This document shows, piece after piece, positions 1 to 8,401 of a stretch of DNA of 64,000 nucleotides. Where the stretch lies: assembly GCF_013391105.1 (NCBI RefSeq), contig NZ_CP058335.1, positions 310,001 to 374,000 on the forward strand, given 5' to 3'. The notes under the pieces were generated by a model. The model had not been told where the DNA came from. It saw only the letters and a program-made list of their open reading frames with translations, and made no database searches. This DNA comes from Natronomonas salina (GTDB lineage: Archaea > Halobacteriota > Halobacteria > Halobacteriales > Haloarculaceae). Position 1 is the stretch's first letter. Every line of letters begins with the position of its first letter. The position numbers and the translations under genes were made by a program.

Positions 1-269
1 CGGAGCCGCTCGACCTCCCCGCGCCGGGCGCGGACGACCGCCTCGCCGTCGCCGTCCTCGAACCGGAAGTGGAGGACGCTCCCGTCCAGGTCGGCGCTGC
101 CGGCGTCGCCCAGGAGGTTCTGGGCGGCGAACCACAGCTCGCGCTGGAAGGTCCGGCGGTCGAGGGCGGCGTCGGGCCACGACGCCAGGCCGACCGCCAG
201 GTAGCGCCACCGCGGCCGGAGGTGCTTCGGGAGGTGCTTCACGGCCCCCGGTTCGACCGCCCGGGTCAT
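1..269 (-). CDS. rnp2: RNase P protein component 2 (Pop5/Rnp2), partial
   Basis: Protein subunit of archaeal RNase P, which removes 5' leaders from pre-tRNAs. I translated it by hand from the ATG at 269; the C-terminus lies beyond the left edge. The N-terminus carries the Pop5 hallmark KHLPKHLRPRWRYLAV, followed by an acidic central part. It follows rnp3 and the methyltransferase on the same strand, the order expected in haloarchaea, but is separated from the methyltransferase by an opposite-strand HEPN gene. An AT-rich element at about 300-309 lies roughly 31-40 bases upstream and may provide its own promoter. About 90 residues are visible. Confidence 0.85.
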   Translation of the reverse strand, partial: MTRAVEPGAVKHLPKHLRPRWRYLAVGLASWPDAALDRRTFQRELWFAAQNLLGDAGSADLDGSVLHFRFEDGDGEAVVRARRGEVERL

Positions 270-331
270 AGCTTCCGGGGAACGCGTCCGACCCCGGGAT
301 TGATACGATTCCGTGAGCATTGCCAACACGC

Positions 332-718
332 ATGTCGCATGAGACCCGATCCACCGAATTTGCGGACGCAGAGCTACAGAAGGCCCGGGAGGCGCTGGCC
401 GACGCACGGATCCTCCAGGAGGGCGGCGGGTCCACGGCCGGGACCGTCGACCGCATCTACTACGCGGCGTTCCACGCCGCCCGCGCCGTCCTGTCGGTCC
501 GCGGGTCGCTCCCAGAGGACGAGGACCACGTCCCCGCGCAGTTCGCCGAGGACGTCGTCATCGCCGAGGAGACGTCGATGGAGGACGCGCAGTTCCTCAA
601 CCAGATGCGCGCCTACCGGAAACGGGGCGACTTCGAACAGGAGCCCCTCGACCTCGACGTCGAGGCCAAGATCGCCCGGGCGGACCGGTTCATCGAGGAC
701 ATGGCCGAGTTCTGCTGA
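332..718 (+). CDS. HEPN domain protein (UPF0332-like)
   Basis: 128-residue, all-helical small protein. The helix containing RIYYAAFHAARAVL (residues 41-54) is typical of HEPN proteins of the UPF0332 type, which are often the RNase half of MNT/HEPN toxin-antitoxin pairs or accessory to nucleotidyltransferases. Near the C-terminus, where such proteins usually carry an R-x4-6-H ribonuclease motif, this one has MRAYRKRGDF without a histidine, so nuclease activity is doubtful. No MNT nucleotidyltransferase is next to it. I start at ATG 332; an in-frame TTG at 320 is possible. A TATA-like tgatacgat sits at 301-309. It lies opposite in strand to the RNase P genes on both sides, which suggests insertion. 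Confidence 0.72.
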   Translation: MSHETRSTEFADAELQKAREALADARILQEGGGSTAGTVDRIYYAAFHAARAVLSVRGSLPEDEDHVPAQFAEDVVIAEETSMEDAQFLNQMRAYRKRGDFEQEPLDLDVEAKIARADRFIEDMAEFC

Positions 719-779
719 CCGAACGACAGGTAGCGGACGAGACGACGAACGGGCCGTGCGGCATGCAGGCCGGGGTGGA

Positions 780-840
780 GATTCGGACCGGACCGGACTG
801 GGCCGAATCAGTCTGGACCGGACCGGTCGGGGTTTTTCTT
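780..840 (+). terminator. Putative terminator after HEPN gene
   Basis: An inverted repeat gattcgg (780-786) / ccgaatc (803-809) and the repeated block ggaccggacc (785-794 and 815-824) are followed by a T5 run at 833-837. Archaeal termination relies mainly on T-runs, so this is a plausible end for the HEPN transcript. The repeats have no other explanation here. Confidence 0.4.
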
Positions 841-884
841 CGCGACGTCACGCAGAACGGTCGTACTACCGAGCGACGCCGTCG

Positions 885-1490
885 TTACGCCGACCGCTCG
901 GCGACGAGGACGCCGACCTGGTCGTGGACCATCTCGACGGCCGTCAGCGAGAACCCGGCGTCGGTGAGGGCGTCCGCCAGCATGCCGACGGTCGAAGGGT
1001 CGTCGACTTCGGGGCTGTAGAAGGGCTCCTCGGGGTCGGGTTCGTCGAAGAACATCACGTCACCGAGCACGAACCGCCGCGGCCCGAGGTCGGCGATAAC
1101 CTGGATAGCCTCGCGCTTCTCCTCGTCCGAGAGGTGGTGCATCGCGAAGTTCGAGACCACGATGTCCACCTCGCCGTCGTAGTTCGGCTCCAGGAAGGAG
1201 CCCCGGCCGAACGTGACGTTGTCGTAGCCCGCCCCCTCGGCCTTCCGTCTGGCCTCCTCCATCATCCCCTCGCTGATGTCGCGGCCGATCACCTCGGCGG
1301 CCCGCTCGGCCAGGCGCAGTCCGATGGCGCCGGTCCCACAGCCCAGGTCGAGGACGACGTCCTCGGGGCCGGGGTCGGCGTAGTCGACGACCAGCGAGAC
1401 GCAGGCGCGGTACTCCTCGCTCTTGGAGTCGTCGTACTCCGAGGCCTTCTCGTCGAACCGTGCCGCGTGCTCCTCATGCGTCTTCTTCAT
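885..1490 (-). CDS. Class I SAM-dependent methyltransferase
   Basis: 201-residue Rossmann-fold methyltransferase. Motif I is VLDLGCGTGAIGLRL near residues 45-60; the post-I acidic position is in VIGRDISEGMM, and VSNFAMHHLSDEEK is the motif IV-like segment. The substrate cannot be told from sequence. The start at ATG 1490 overlaps the 3' end of rnp3 by 17 bases, so the two are probably co-transcribed. A methyltransferase between rnp3 and rnp2 is a conserved haloarchaeal arrangement, which hints at an RNA- or translation-related role, but that is inference. Confidence 0.85.
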   Translation of the reverse strand: MKKTHEEHAARFDEKASEYDDSKSEEYRACVSLVVDYADPGPEDVVLDLGCGTGAIGLRLAERAAEVIGRDISEGMMEEARRKAEGAGYDNVTFGRGSFLEPNYDGEVDIVVSNFAMHHLSDEEKREAIQVIADLGPRRFVLGDVMFFDEPDPEEPFYSPEVDDPSTVGMLADALTDAGFSLTAVEMVHDQVGVLVAERSA

Positions 1491-2169
1491 GGTCGTCGAT
1501 ACGCACGCCAGGCTCAATGAACCCCTCGGACCGGCGGTCCCGGTTCCGCGATGCGATTTCCCCCCAGGCCCGGAGCCCCGCCTCGACGGCGCCGCGCTCG
1601 AAGCCGATCGTCTCCGCGAGCGCGAAGAGCTCTCTCGGCGCCCGCAACTGGAGGTGCGAGCGCGCGTCGGCCGACACGACGTAGGGCACGTCGTACTGCT
1701 CGACCAGCTCGCGGAGCTTCCGGAGTCCCTGGATGGCCTGGACGCGGGGGCCGCCGTCGTCCCGAAGCACGCGCCCGAAGTTGAACTCCAGGTGGACCCG
1801 GTTCTCGGCGGCGGCTCTCGCCAGCACGTGGTTGACGTCGCCGTCGCGCATCGGGTGGGCGAGGACGTCCACCTTCGGCTGCTCGACGGCGAAGCGGTTC
1901 AGCGGCCCGCCGTGGACGCAGACGACGTCGACCTTCGACCGGTAGTTCCCGACGAGTCCGCTGGCCTGGCTGGTGTCGTCGGTGCGGATCTCGATGCCCG
2001 AGACGACGTCGACGTCGTAGGCGTCGACGATCCGGTCGGCGTCGTAGTCGGTCCGGGCGTCGCCGTGGTTGCGAACGACCACGCCGTCGAAGCCGTAGTC
2101 GGCGGCCGTCCTCGCCAGCCGGGCGGCCGTGGCCTCGCCGTCGGGGTGCGCGTGGACGCCCTCGTACAT
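1474..2169 (-). CDS. rnp3: RNase P protein component 3 (Rpp30/Rnp3)
   Basis: 231 residues, a PHP-like TIM-barrel subunit of RNase P that pairs with Pop5 (Rnp2). The N-terminus MYEGVHAHPDGEATAARLA and the segments VVRNHGDA, IEIRTDD, DVLAHPMRDGDVNHVLA and LEFNFGRVLRDDGG fit the Rpp30 family and its usual length in haloarchaea. It assembles with the catalytic RNA and the other protein subunits to mature pre-tRNA 5' ends. Its 3' end overlaps the downstream methyltransferase. An 84-base gap separates it from the upstream small membrane protein. Confidence 0.9.
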   Translation of the reverse strand: MYEGVHAHPDGEATAARLARTAADYGFDGVVVRNHGDARTDYDADRIVDAYDVDVVSGIEIRTDDTSQASGLVGNYRSKVDVVCVHGGPLNRFAVEQPKVDVLAHPMRDGDVNHVLARAAAENRVHLEFNFGRVLRDDGGPRVQAIQGLRKLRELVEQYDVPYVVSADARSHLQLRAPRELFALAETIGFERGAVEAGLRAWGEIASRNRDRRSEGFIEPGVRIDDHEEDA

Positions 2170-2253
2170 GGCGCACCGTCCGCCCGGCGCACCCTTCTGT
2201 GTTCCGCCTCGCGAGCGCTCACCGGACGACGACCGACGAACCCGGCGCGTCCG

Positions 2254-2478
2254 TCAGCGCTCGTAGGCGTGTCCAACGGTCAGCAGGAGGAGGTGCGCCG
2301 TGACGAGCCCGGCGAACGCCAGCGCCCGTTCGGTGCCGCCGATGCCGGCGGTCAGGAAGGGGACGTAGCCGACCGGGAAGACGACGGCAGCCCAGAACGC
2401 CCCCGCCTCCATCGACTCGTAGAGCGCTTCGAACCGCCGTCCGGCGTCCATCTCGTGTTCGATCCGTCCTAACCACAT
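2254..2478 (-). CDS. Small two-helix membrane protein
   Basis: 74 residues. An amphipathic N-terminus (WLGRIEHEMDAGRRFEALY) is followed by two hydrophobic segments at about residues 26-45 (AFWAAVVFPVGYVPFLTAGI) and 51-68. No known domain is recognised. It begins only 2 bases after the rhomboid stop codon and so is almost certainly translated from the same transcript as rhomboid, DUF368 and aglB. Function unknown. Confidence 0.7.
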   Translation of the reverse strand: MWLGRIEHEMDAGRRFEALYESMEAGAFWAAVVFPVGYVPFLTAGIGGTERALAFAGLVTAHLLLLTVGHAYER

Positions 2479-2480
2479 GA

Positions 2481-3089
2481 TTACCGATTGGGTCGTTCCA
2501 CCCTTGACTCCGGTGCCGGCGTGCTCCGGCTCTTATGTAGGAGTCGGAACCGACCGGCGACGACGCCCACCAGGAACCCGGTGAAGTGCGCGACCAGGGC
2601 GACCCCCGGCGCGGCGGTGGCCAGCGTGACAGCGGCCGCGAGGACGGCGAACAGGATCAGTCGACCCAGCGGGCCAAGGGGGATCCACGACAGCGCCCAC
2701 TCGGAGGCCCGGTTCCCGACGAGCAGGTAGCCGAATAACGCGAAGATCGCGCCGCTAGCGCCGAGGACCGGGCGGCTCCCGTAGGGGACAGTCGCCAGCA
2801 CCTGCGCGACGCCCGCGAGCGCACCCGAGACGACGAAGAAGAGGTGGAACCGGATCGACGTCGACTGGTAGGCGACCAGCGGGCCGACGACGAGCAGCGC
2901 GACGGCGTTCGCCACCAGGTGCGCCGGGCTCGCGTGGGCGTAGACGCTGAGGACTACCGTCCACGGCCGGTGGTCCAGCGGCAGCGCGAGCGCGAAGGCG
3001 GTCGCCTCGAACCCGTAGGAGAAGCCCGTCACCTGGGCCGCGAAGACGACGGCGAACAGCGCGAGCGTCGTCAGTGTCGGCCTGCCCAT
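2481..3089 (-). CDS. Rhomboid-family intramembrane serine protease
   Basis: 202-residue polytopic membrane protein. The rhomboid catalytic pair is visible: Ser112 in GASGAIFALFG and His168 in VAHFTGFLVGVV, and the oxyanion-side segment SPAHLVANAVALL carries the expected His and Asn. It would cleave membrane proteins within the bilayer; the substrate is unknown. I chose ATG 3089, 26 bases after the DUF368 stop, which makes it part of the aglB operon. The association with the oligosaccharyltransferase suggests a link to the cell surface. Work in Haloferax volcanii has connected a rhomboid protease to N-glycosylation, from memory; treat as background only. Confidence 0.85.
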   Translation of the reverse strand: MGRPTLTTLALFAVVFAAQVTGFSYGFEATAFALALPLDHRPWTVVLSVYAHASPAHLVANAVALLVVGPLVAYQSTSIRFHLFFVVSGALAGVAQVLATVPYGSRPVLGASGAIFALFGYLLVGNRASEWALSWIPLGPLGRLILFAVLAAAVTLATAAPGVALVAHFTGFLVGVVAGRFRLLHKSRSTPAPESRVERPNR

Positions 3090-3115
3090 ACGCCGCGGTA
3101 CGACACGGGCCCCTA

Positions 3116-4051
3116 TCAGTATTCGAGATCGTCCGTGTAGTAGTCGAGACCGAACACCGCGAACGCGCCGACTACCGCCGGGACGACGACGAGGCCGGCC
3201 ACAAATGGTGAGAGGGCCTCGACGTTGGTCGCCACCTCGGTCGCGGGGAGCCGCAGCGCGCCGACCATCAGACTGACCAGGAAGGTGAGCGTCGCCTCCC
3301 GGTACCGGTCCAGCGCGGCCCGGACCGCGTAGGCGACCGTGAAGACGCCGACGACGGCGCCGACCATGAACGACGCGAAGAACGACAACGTGTCGGCGAG
3401 CGCCGTGGTGTTCCCGGCGAGGGCGTACTCGACGACGTCGCTCGGCAGGTCGCTCATGAACTCGTACTGGCCGAGCACCAACAGGAGGAACGACCCCGAG
3501 ACCCCCGGCAGGACCATCGCCGAGATGGCGATCGCGCCCGAGACGAAGAGCACCGGGAGCGTCGCCTCCAGCGACCCCGTCGTCGAGGGGTCCGTGACAA
3601 CGAACGCGAGCAGGAAGCCGGCGATACCGACCAGGACGCGACGCGGCGTCCCGGCGTCGACGTGTCCGTACAGGACCACCGCCGACGCCGCGATGAGGCC
3701 GAAGAAGAAGGCGTAGGTCGGCACCCTGTACTGGTCGATCGCGTAGTGCATCACCGTGGCCATCGACGCGGCCGCGGTGATCACGCCGGCGCCGAGCACG
3801 AACAGGAAGGGTACGTCCATCCGGACCAGGTCCCGCGAGAGTTCGGTGCGCCCCTGGCGGGTGTGGATCGCACCCAGGTGCCGGACCGCTCTCGGGTCCA
3901 GCGACGTCAGCGCGGTGATGAGCCGCTCGTACACCCCCACGATGACGGCGATGGTGCCACCGGAGACGCCCGGGACCGTGTCGGCGGCGCCCATACAGAG
4001 TCCCTTGAGGTACACCGCGAACCACGCGCGCAGGCCGGTCGGGCCGCTCAT
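3116..4051 (-). CDS. DUF368 membrane protein, possible polyprenyl-phosphate transporter
   Basis: 311 residues with about eight to nine hydrophobic segments. The N-terminal signature LKGLCMGAADTVPGVSGGTIA and the second half-repeat VLPGVSGSFLLLVLGQY are diagnostic of DUF368 (PF04018). Bacterial DUF368 proteins have been implicated in returning undecaprenyl phosphate across the membrane (PopT family). Here the gene starts within the aglB stop codon (TGATG), so it is translationally coupled to the oligosaccharyltransferase that releases dolichol phosphate or pyrophosphate at the outer face. Recycling of the dolichol carrier is therefore the natural hypothesis, an inference not shown by sequence. 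Confidence 0.88.
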   Translation of the reverse strand: MSGPTGLRAWFAVYLKGLCMGAADTVPGVSGGTIAVIVGVYERLITALTSLDPRAVRHLGAIHTRQGRTELSRDLVRMDVPFLFVLGAGVITAAASMATVMHYAIDQYRVPTYAFFFGLIAASAVVLYGHVDAGTPRRVLVGIAGFLLAFVVTDPSTTGSLEATLPVLFVSGAIAISAMVLPGVSGSFLLLVLGQYEFMSDLPSDVVEYALAGNTTALADTLSFFASFMVGAVVGVFTVAYAVRAALDRYREATLTFLVSLMVGALRLPATEVATNVEALSPFVAGLVVVPAVVGAFAVFGLDYYTDDLEY

Positions 4052-6945
4052 CAGGGTCTGCGGGCGGCCTGTCGCTGCTGGTCGTCCGACCCGTTCGCTC
4101 CGCCGGTCTCGTTCGTCGAGTTCTGCGTGGCGTTCCCGCCGTCGGCGGAGCCGCCGTCGGTCGACCCCTCGGTCTCGTTACCCGCTCCGGGGTTCTGGCT
4201 GCCTTCGGGGGCCTCACCTTCCTCGAGTTCGACCTGTACGGGGCCCTCCTCCTCGCCGAGGACCTGTCCCTCGGTCACGTCCGCGGTCCCGCCCCAGGCC
4301 GTGGCTTCGGCCTGGTCGATGGCGGTGAACTGGTAGCTGCCGTTGGCGCGAACGTCGACGTTCGTGTAGCCCGCCTCGGTGCCGTACTCGTCGTAGCCGG
4401 TCGTCGAGTACGGAACGGTCATCTCGAAGTTCCCGTTCTCGTCGGTCTGTGCGAACTGTCGGTAGACGAACGTCTCGCCCGTCGAGTTCACCTCCATCAC
4501 GACGCTGGCCTCCACCTCGGAGTTCGCGGGCCCGGTCCCCTGGACGGTCGCGCCGTCGACGCGCTCGAAGGTCTTGACCCACGATTCCCGCTGGTTGCCC
4601 GGGAGGCTGATCCTCGCGTGCGACGTGGTTGCGGCGCTGGCGTGGACCAGCCGGAAGTGCTGGAGGGCCTCGATGCGCTCGCCCGGCTGGCCGAGGATGC
4701 CGCCGTGGATCGCGTTGGGGTCCTGCTCGGCGGCCTGACGGGCCTCCTCGCTCGAGTTGTACCGCTCGATGAGGGCGCCCATCCCCTCCTCCGGCGGGAC
4801 GGCGACGCCCCGCGTCTGGTTGTAGCCGCCGAACCGCGTGACGAACTCCGCCGGCTCCTGGGCGGACCCGTGGTGCTGGTAGAGGCGGACGCGCATGCTC
4901 TCGAAGCCGCGCTGGGTGTGGACGCCGATGTTCTGGCCGCCCTGGTTGAACACCGTCACGCCGAGGTCGCCGCCCGAGACGCCGTGTCTCGTCTCGAAGG
5001 CGGACGGGGCGTTGTACTTCCGCGTCGCGGCGTACCCGAGCTGGTAGTCGACCATGACGTACCGGGTGCCCGACGCCTCGCCGCTGTCCTCTTCGAGGAT
5101 CTCGAGTGCCTCCTGTTCCTCGTCGGCGAGCAGGAAGTCGGCCGCCTCGTCGGCGTTCTGCTGGAAGGGGTTCGCGACCGGGATACGCTCGGCGCCCGTC
5201 GTTATGAAGTGGCCGTAGTCCCACCACGACATGACGCCGTACGCCCCGTCGCTGTAATCGAAGTCCTCCGTGATCTCGTACGTCCCGTAGTAGTCGAGGT
5301 CGGAGTCGCCGCCGGACCCGTACGTTCCGGGCGCCGGCGTGTTCTCTTCCATCCACTCGAGGCTGCCGTCCCAGAGCTGGCTCTCGCCGGGGTTGGCGCT
5401 CTGGTCGGCGGCCTGCATCGTCGATCCGGTCACCACGAGCGGTCCGGCGACCACGAAGAGGATGGCGACGACGATGAGCACCTGGTACGGCTTGATGTTC
5501 GTCACGTCGCGCCTGACGTCGTCCAGGTCGACGAACCGGTAGACCTCGCGGACGAGGAAGGCGTTGGCCGCCGCGACGGCGATGACGAAGTAGTAGTCGA
5601 ACCGGACCTGCGTCAACGTCATCAGGAGGGTGAAGCCCGCGAAGATCAGGACGAGCACCTGCTCGGCCCGGGGTCGCTCGTCCGTCAGCACGCGGAAGAG
5701 CATCAGGCCGAACCCGACGATCGCCGTGTAGAACGCCAGCATGTAGGAGTTGGCGAAGAAGTCGATCGGACCGTCGGCGACCGCCCACGGCGAGGAGATC
5801 TCGCCGACCGTCCGGGCCGAGTCCGTCGCGGTCAGGCCGGCGACGCGGGTGAGCTGAGTGACGAAGAAGTCGAACGTTTCGGGGCTGATCACCGCGACGA
5901 GGCCGGCGGCGACGGCGCCGACTGCGAGGACGGCGAGGGGGTATCCGAACCGCGGGAAGTCGGTGTCGTCCCACAGGCGCGCCACGGCGGCCATGAACAG
6001 TGCGCCGCCGGCGACCAGCAGCGCGAGCAGTGGCTGGAGGATCGAGAAGTCGGTCGCGGTCAGTTCGAAGGTGACCACCTTCACGCCGGTGAGCAGGGTG
6101 ACGACGAGCATCGCGACGATCGACGGGATCGCCACGTGGTCCGGGCTGTGGCCGCGGAGGTAGTCGAGGGAGAGGACCGCAAAGAGGAAGAGGGCGAACA
6201 GGCCGAGGAAGAACACCGCCGGGGGCCACACCCAGATGTGAAGCGAGATGGCGACGCCGGCGAGGGCGCCCCAGATCGCTGGCCGTCGTAGCGCGTCGAA
6301 GTCACGGGCTTCGACGAGTTCGTAGATCGGTTTCTCGCGCTGTCCGACCGTCGCCATCACCATCACCGCAGCCAGCGAGAACGCCTGGAACAGCGTCTCC
6401 GCGACGTGGTGGTCGGTGAAGCCGACGACGCTCCGCGAGAGGAACGCCCCGGGTGTCATCGCGAGGACGAGGACGGCGACGATACCGCCGAACCGGCCGC
6501 CGAGGCGTTTGCCGACGTAGAAGACGGGGATCGCACAGAGGGCGCCGAAGACGGCCGGCGCGACGAGGAACGTCATGTCGATGGTCGACTGCGAGGGGCT
6601 GCCGAGGCCGACGACGAGTGCAGCGAAGGCGATGAGCTGGTCGAACAGCGTCCCGAACTGCCCCGTCCGTTGTCCCACGTCGAAGCCCGTCCAGGGGTCG
6701 AACGGGAGGTTGAACGGGAAGTTCCGGATCGCGTAGTTCGTGGTCCGGTAGTGGTACCAGGCGTCGTTGCCGCCGAGGAGGATGCCGTCGTCGGTCAGGT
6801 ACCGCTCGTAGTTTCGCACCCGGATCCACAGCATGAACGCCATCAGAACTGCGAGGACGGGGATGTGGTACAGTCGGTACACGGTGTCGAGTTGCGACTC
6901 GTACTCGTCGAGTCGCTCTTCGACTTGGTCCCACCGCTGACTCAT
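4051..6945 (-). CDS. aglB: Dolichyl-phosphooligosaccharide-protein glycosyltransferase AglB
   Basis: 964 residues (from ATG 6945; a TTG at 6957 is in frame). STT3-type oligosaccharyltransferase that transfers the lipid-linked glycan to Asn-X-Ser/Thr of S-layer and other surface proteins. An N-terminal region of about 13 membrane segments is followed by an extracellular domain starting near residue 510. The STT3 signature SWWDYGHFITTGAERIPVAN is at about residues 572-592; an acidic motif GGNDAWYHYRTTNY near residue 55 matches the metal-binding loop. The C-terminal tail is low-complexity, rich in Gly, Asn and Thr (about residues 900-964), typical of haloarchaeal AglB. Its promoter faces aglJ. 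It heads an operon with DUF368 and rhomboid genes. Confidence 0.95.
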   Translation of the reverse strand: MSQRWDQVEERLDEYESQLDTVYRLYHIPVLAVLMAFMLWIRVRNYERYLTDDGILLGGNDAWYHYRTTNYAIRNFPFNLPFDPWTGFDVGQRTGQFGTLFDQLIAFAALVVGLGSPSQSTIDMTFLVAPAVFGALCAIPVFYVGKRLGGRFGGIVAVLVLAMTPGAFLSRSVVGFTDHHVAETLFQAFSLAAVMVMATVGQREKPIYELVEARDFDALRRPAIWGALAGVAISLHIWVWPPAVFFLGLFALFLFAVLSLDYLRGHSPDHVAIPSIVAMLVVTLLTGVKVVTFELTATDFSILQPLLALLVAGGALFMAAVARLWDDTDFPRFGYPLAVLAVGAVAAGLVAVISPETFDFFVTQLTRVAGLTATDSARTVGEISSPWAVADGPIDFFANSYMLAFYTAIVGFGLMLFRVLTDERPRAEQVLVLIFAGFTLLMTLTQVRFDYYFVIAVAAANAFLVREVYRFVDLDDVRRDVTNIKPYQVLIVVAILFVVAGPLVVTGSTMQAADQSANPGESQLWDGSLEWMEENTPAPGTYGSGGDSDLDYYGTYEITEDFDYSDGAYGVMSWWDYGHFITTGAERIPVANPFQQNADEAADFLLADEEQEALEILEEDSGEASGTRYVMVDYQLGYAATRKYNAPSAFETRHGVSGGDLGVTVFNQGGQNIGVHTQRGFESMRVRLYQHHGSAQEPAEFVTRFGGYNQTRGVAVPPEEGMGALIERYNSSEEARQAAEQDPNAIHGGILGQPGERIEALQHFRLVHASAATTSHARISLPGNQRESWVKTFERVDGATVQGTGPANSEVEASVVMEVNSTGETFVYRQFAQTDENGNFEMTVPYSTTGYDEYGTEAGYTNVDVRANGSYQFTAIDQAEATAWGGTADVTEGQVLGEEEGPVQVELEEGEAPEGSQNPGAGNETEGSTDGGSADGGNATQNSTNETGGANGSDDQQRQAARRP

Positions 6946-7053
6946 TGACCTCACCAACTGTCAAAACGCGCATAAGCCTTTTCCATTGTACGTCGAAACC
7001 CTCGCGTGAGGGAAACTCAGACTTTTTACCGCTCGGTCGCACAGCCTTCGACA
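6946..7053. promoter_or_regulatory. Divergent promoter region of aglB and aglJ
   Basis: For aglB (minus) the element cttatg is the complement of 6971-6976, 26-31 bases before its ATG. For aglJ (plus) tttttacc at 7023-7030 lies 24-31 bases before its ATG. Both spacings fit leaderless haloarchaeal transcripts, and no Shine-Dalgarno sequence precedes either start. The two N-glycosylation genes can thus be expressed from one 108-base region. Confidence 0.6.
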
Positions 7054-7989
7054 ATGCCCGACCGCGCGGACGTCTGCATCCTCCTGCCGACGCTGAACGA
7101 GGCCAACACCATCGGCGACGTGATAGAAGGCTTCCGCCAGCAGGGGTTCGAGCACGTCCTGGTGGTCGACGGCGACTCGACGGACGGGACCCGGGAGATC
7201 GCGCTCGACCACGGCGCGCGTGTCGTCACGCAGGACGGCAGCGGGAAGGGACAGGCGGTCCGCCAGGGGATCGAACACATCGAACAGCCCTACGTCCTCA
7301 TGGCCGATGGGGACGGGACCTACCGACCGGAGGACGCCGACCAGATGCTCGAACCGCTCTTCGAGGGGCGCGCCGAGCACGTGATCGGGAACCGCTTCGC
7401 CGACATGGAGGACGGCGCGATGACGAAACTGAACCGGGTCGGCAACCGGATCATCAACCGGATGTTCGGGGTCGTCCACGGCCGCGAGATGGTCGACATC
7501 CTCTCGGGGTACCGCGCCTTCTCCCGGCAGTCGTTCGAACGGTCGAGCCTGCGGGCCGACGGGTTCGGCATCGAGACGGAACTGGCCGTCGAGTGCGTCC
7601 GGATGGGCATCCCAACCGAGGTGGTCCCGATCCGCTACGAGCAGCGGCCCGGCGGCTCGGAGACGAACCTCCACCCGCTGAAGGACGGCGGGCGGATCTT
7701 CCTGACGCTGTACGCGCTCACGAAGACGAACAACCCAATCTACTACTTCGGGAGCGTGGCCGTTCTCGGGACGCTCGCTGGGACGCTCGTCGGCGCCTAC
7801 GTGGGGTACGACTACTTCGTAAACGGGATCTCCCACGAGGTGCTCGCAGTTCTCGCGACGTTCTTCATCCTGCTTTCCGTACAGTTGCTGATGTTCGGCG
7901 TGCTCTCTGACGTGATCGTCTCGGTCAACCGGGAGCAGACTCGGCGGCTCGAGGAGATCTCGGATCGCCTCCGCGACGTCGAGGAGTAG
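7054..7989 (+). CDS. aglJ: Dolichyl-phosphate hexose transferase AglJ
   Basis: 311 residues. GT2-fold glycosyltransferase that adds the first sugar of the N-glycan to dolichol phosphate. Visible: the N-terminal nucleotide fold start CILLPTLNEANTIGDVIEGF, the DxD-like ADGDGTYRPED metal site, and the acceptor-side IGNRFADMEDGAM. The C-terminus has two membrane helices (about 231-255 and 263-290) followed by a charged tail, as in AglJ. ATG 7054 is preferred over an upstream in-frame start at 7006 because it is correctly spaced from the promoter. Adjacent to aglB, so the first and last steps of the pathway are side by side. Confidence 0.9.
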   Translation: MPDRADVCILLPTLNEANTIGDVIEGFRQQGFEHVLVVDGDSTDGTREIALDHGARVVTQDGSGKGQAVRQGIEHIEQPYVLMADGDGTYRPEDADQMLEPLFEGRAEHVIGNRFADMEDGAMTKLNRVGNRIINRMFGVVHGREMVDILSGYRAFSRQSFERSSLRADGFGIETELAVECVRMGIPTEVVPIRYEQRPGGSETNLHPLKDGGRIFLTLYALTKTNNPIYYFGSVAVLGTLAGTLVGAYVGYDYFVNGISHEVLAVLATFFILLSVQLLMFGVLSDVIVSVNREQTRRLEEISDRLRDVEE

Positions 7990-8028
7990 CGCAGAGTACC
8001 TCGTAGACCGGTGTGTTCGTCGTAAGAA

Positions 8029-8358
8029 TCAGAAGGGAAGCAGGGAACGGAGCTGCCCGACGATGCTGTTGTTCGCCCGCTCGCGCTTGGCCTCGAAGAC
8101 CGGGTGGAGGGCGTTGAGCAGCTCCTGTCTGGTGTCGAACTGCGTGGCGTGAGCCTCCTCCAGGACGGAGGACAGCTGGATCTCGTTGCCCTTCGCGTCG
8201 TACGGGATCGCCGGGTCGTCGAGCGTCTCCAGCAGCTCGGCGTCGGTCGTCGGGAAGTTCACGTCCCGGCGGTTGAGGTGCTCGTCGAGCGCGGCGATGC
8301 CGAACGCGACGGTCTCGGGCACGTCGTCGTCCCCCTGCTGTGGTGGCCGGACTCCCAT
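8029..8358 (-). CDS. Haloarchaeal conserved protein, DUF5789-like
   Basis: 109-residue soluble acidic protein with no membrane segment or metal motif. The pattern VNFPTTDAELLETLDDPAIPYD near residues 33-55 and the basic C-terminus GQLRSLLPF resemble small haloarchaeal proteins grouped as DUF5789; I recognise the type but am not certain of the family number. It is tail-to-tail with aglJ (39 bases) and head-to-head with the ribbon-helix-helix gene at 8460, with which it may share regulation. Function unknown. Confidence 0.65.
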   Translation of the reverse strand: MGVRPPQQGDDDVPETVAFGIAALDEHLNRRDVNFPTTDAELLETLDDPAIPYDAKGNEIQLSSVLEEAHATQFDTRQELLNALHPVFEAKRERANNSIVGQLRSLLPF

Positions 8359-8401
8359 CGTGTGTCGGCTTGTGGCTACATCACCCTAAAGGCTCCCGAA
8401 C

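Noticed and set aside
785-824. ggaccggacc repeats as a possible CRISPR or integration repeat
   Set aside because: Only two short copies 30 bases apart, with no spacer regularity or cas gene.
763-1020. Small plus-strand frame after the HEPN gene, possibly an antitoxin partner
   Set aside because: The product is Arg/Thr-rich and overlaps the 3' end of the methyltransferase gene antisense; no antitoxin-like fold.
69-1520. 483-codon plus-strand frame spanning rnp2, HEPN and methyltransferase
   Set aside because: Composition is Arg/Pro/Ser/Thr-rich; it is the opposite or shifted strand of three recognised genes.
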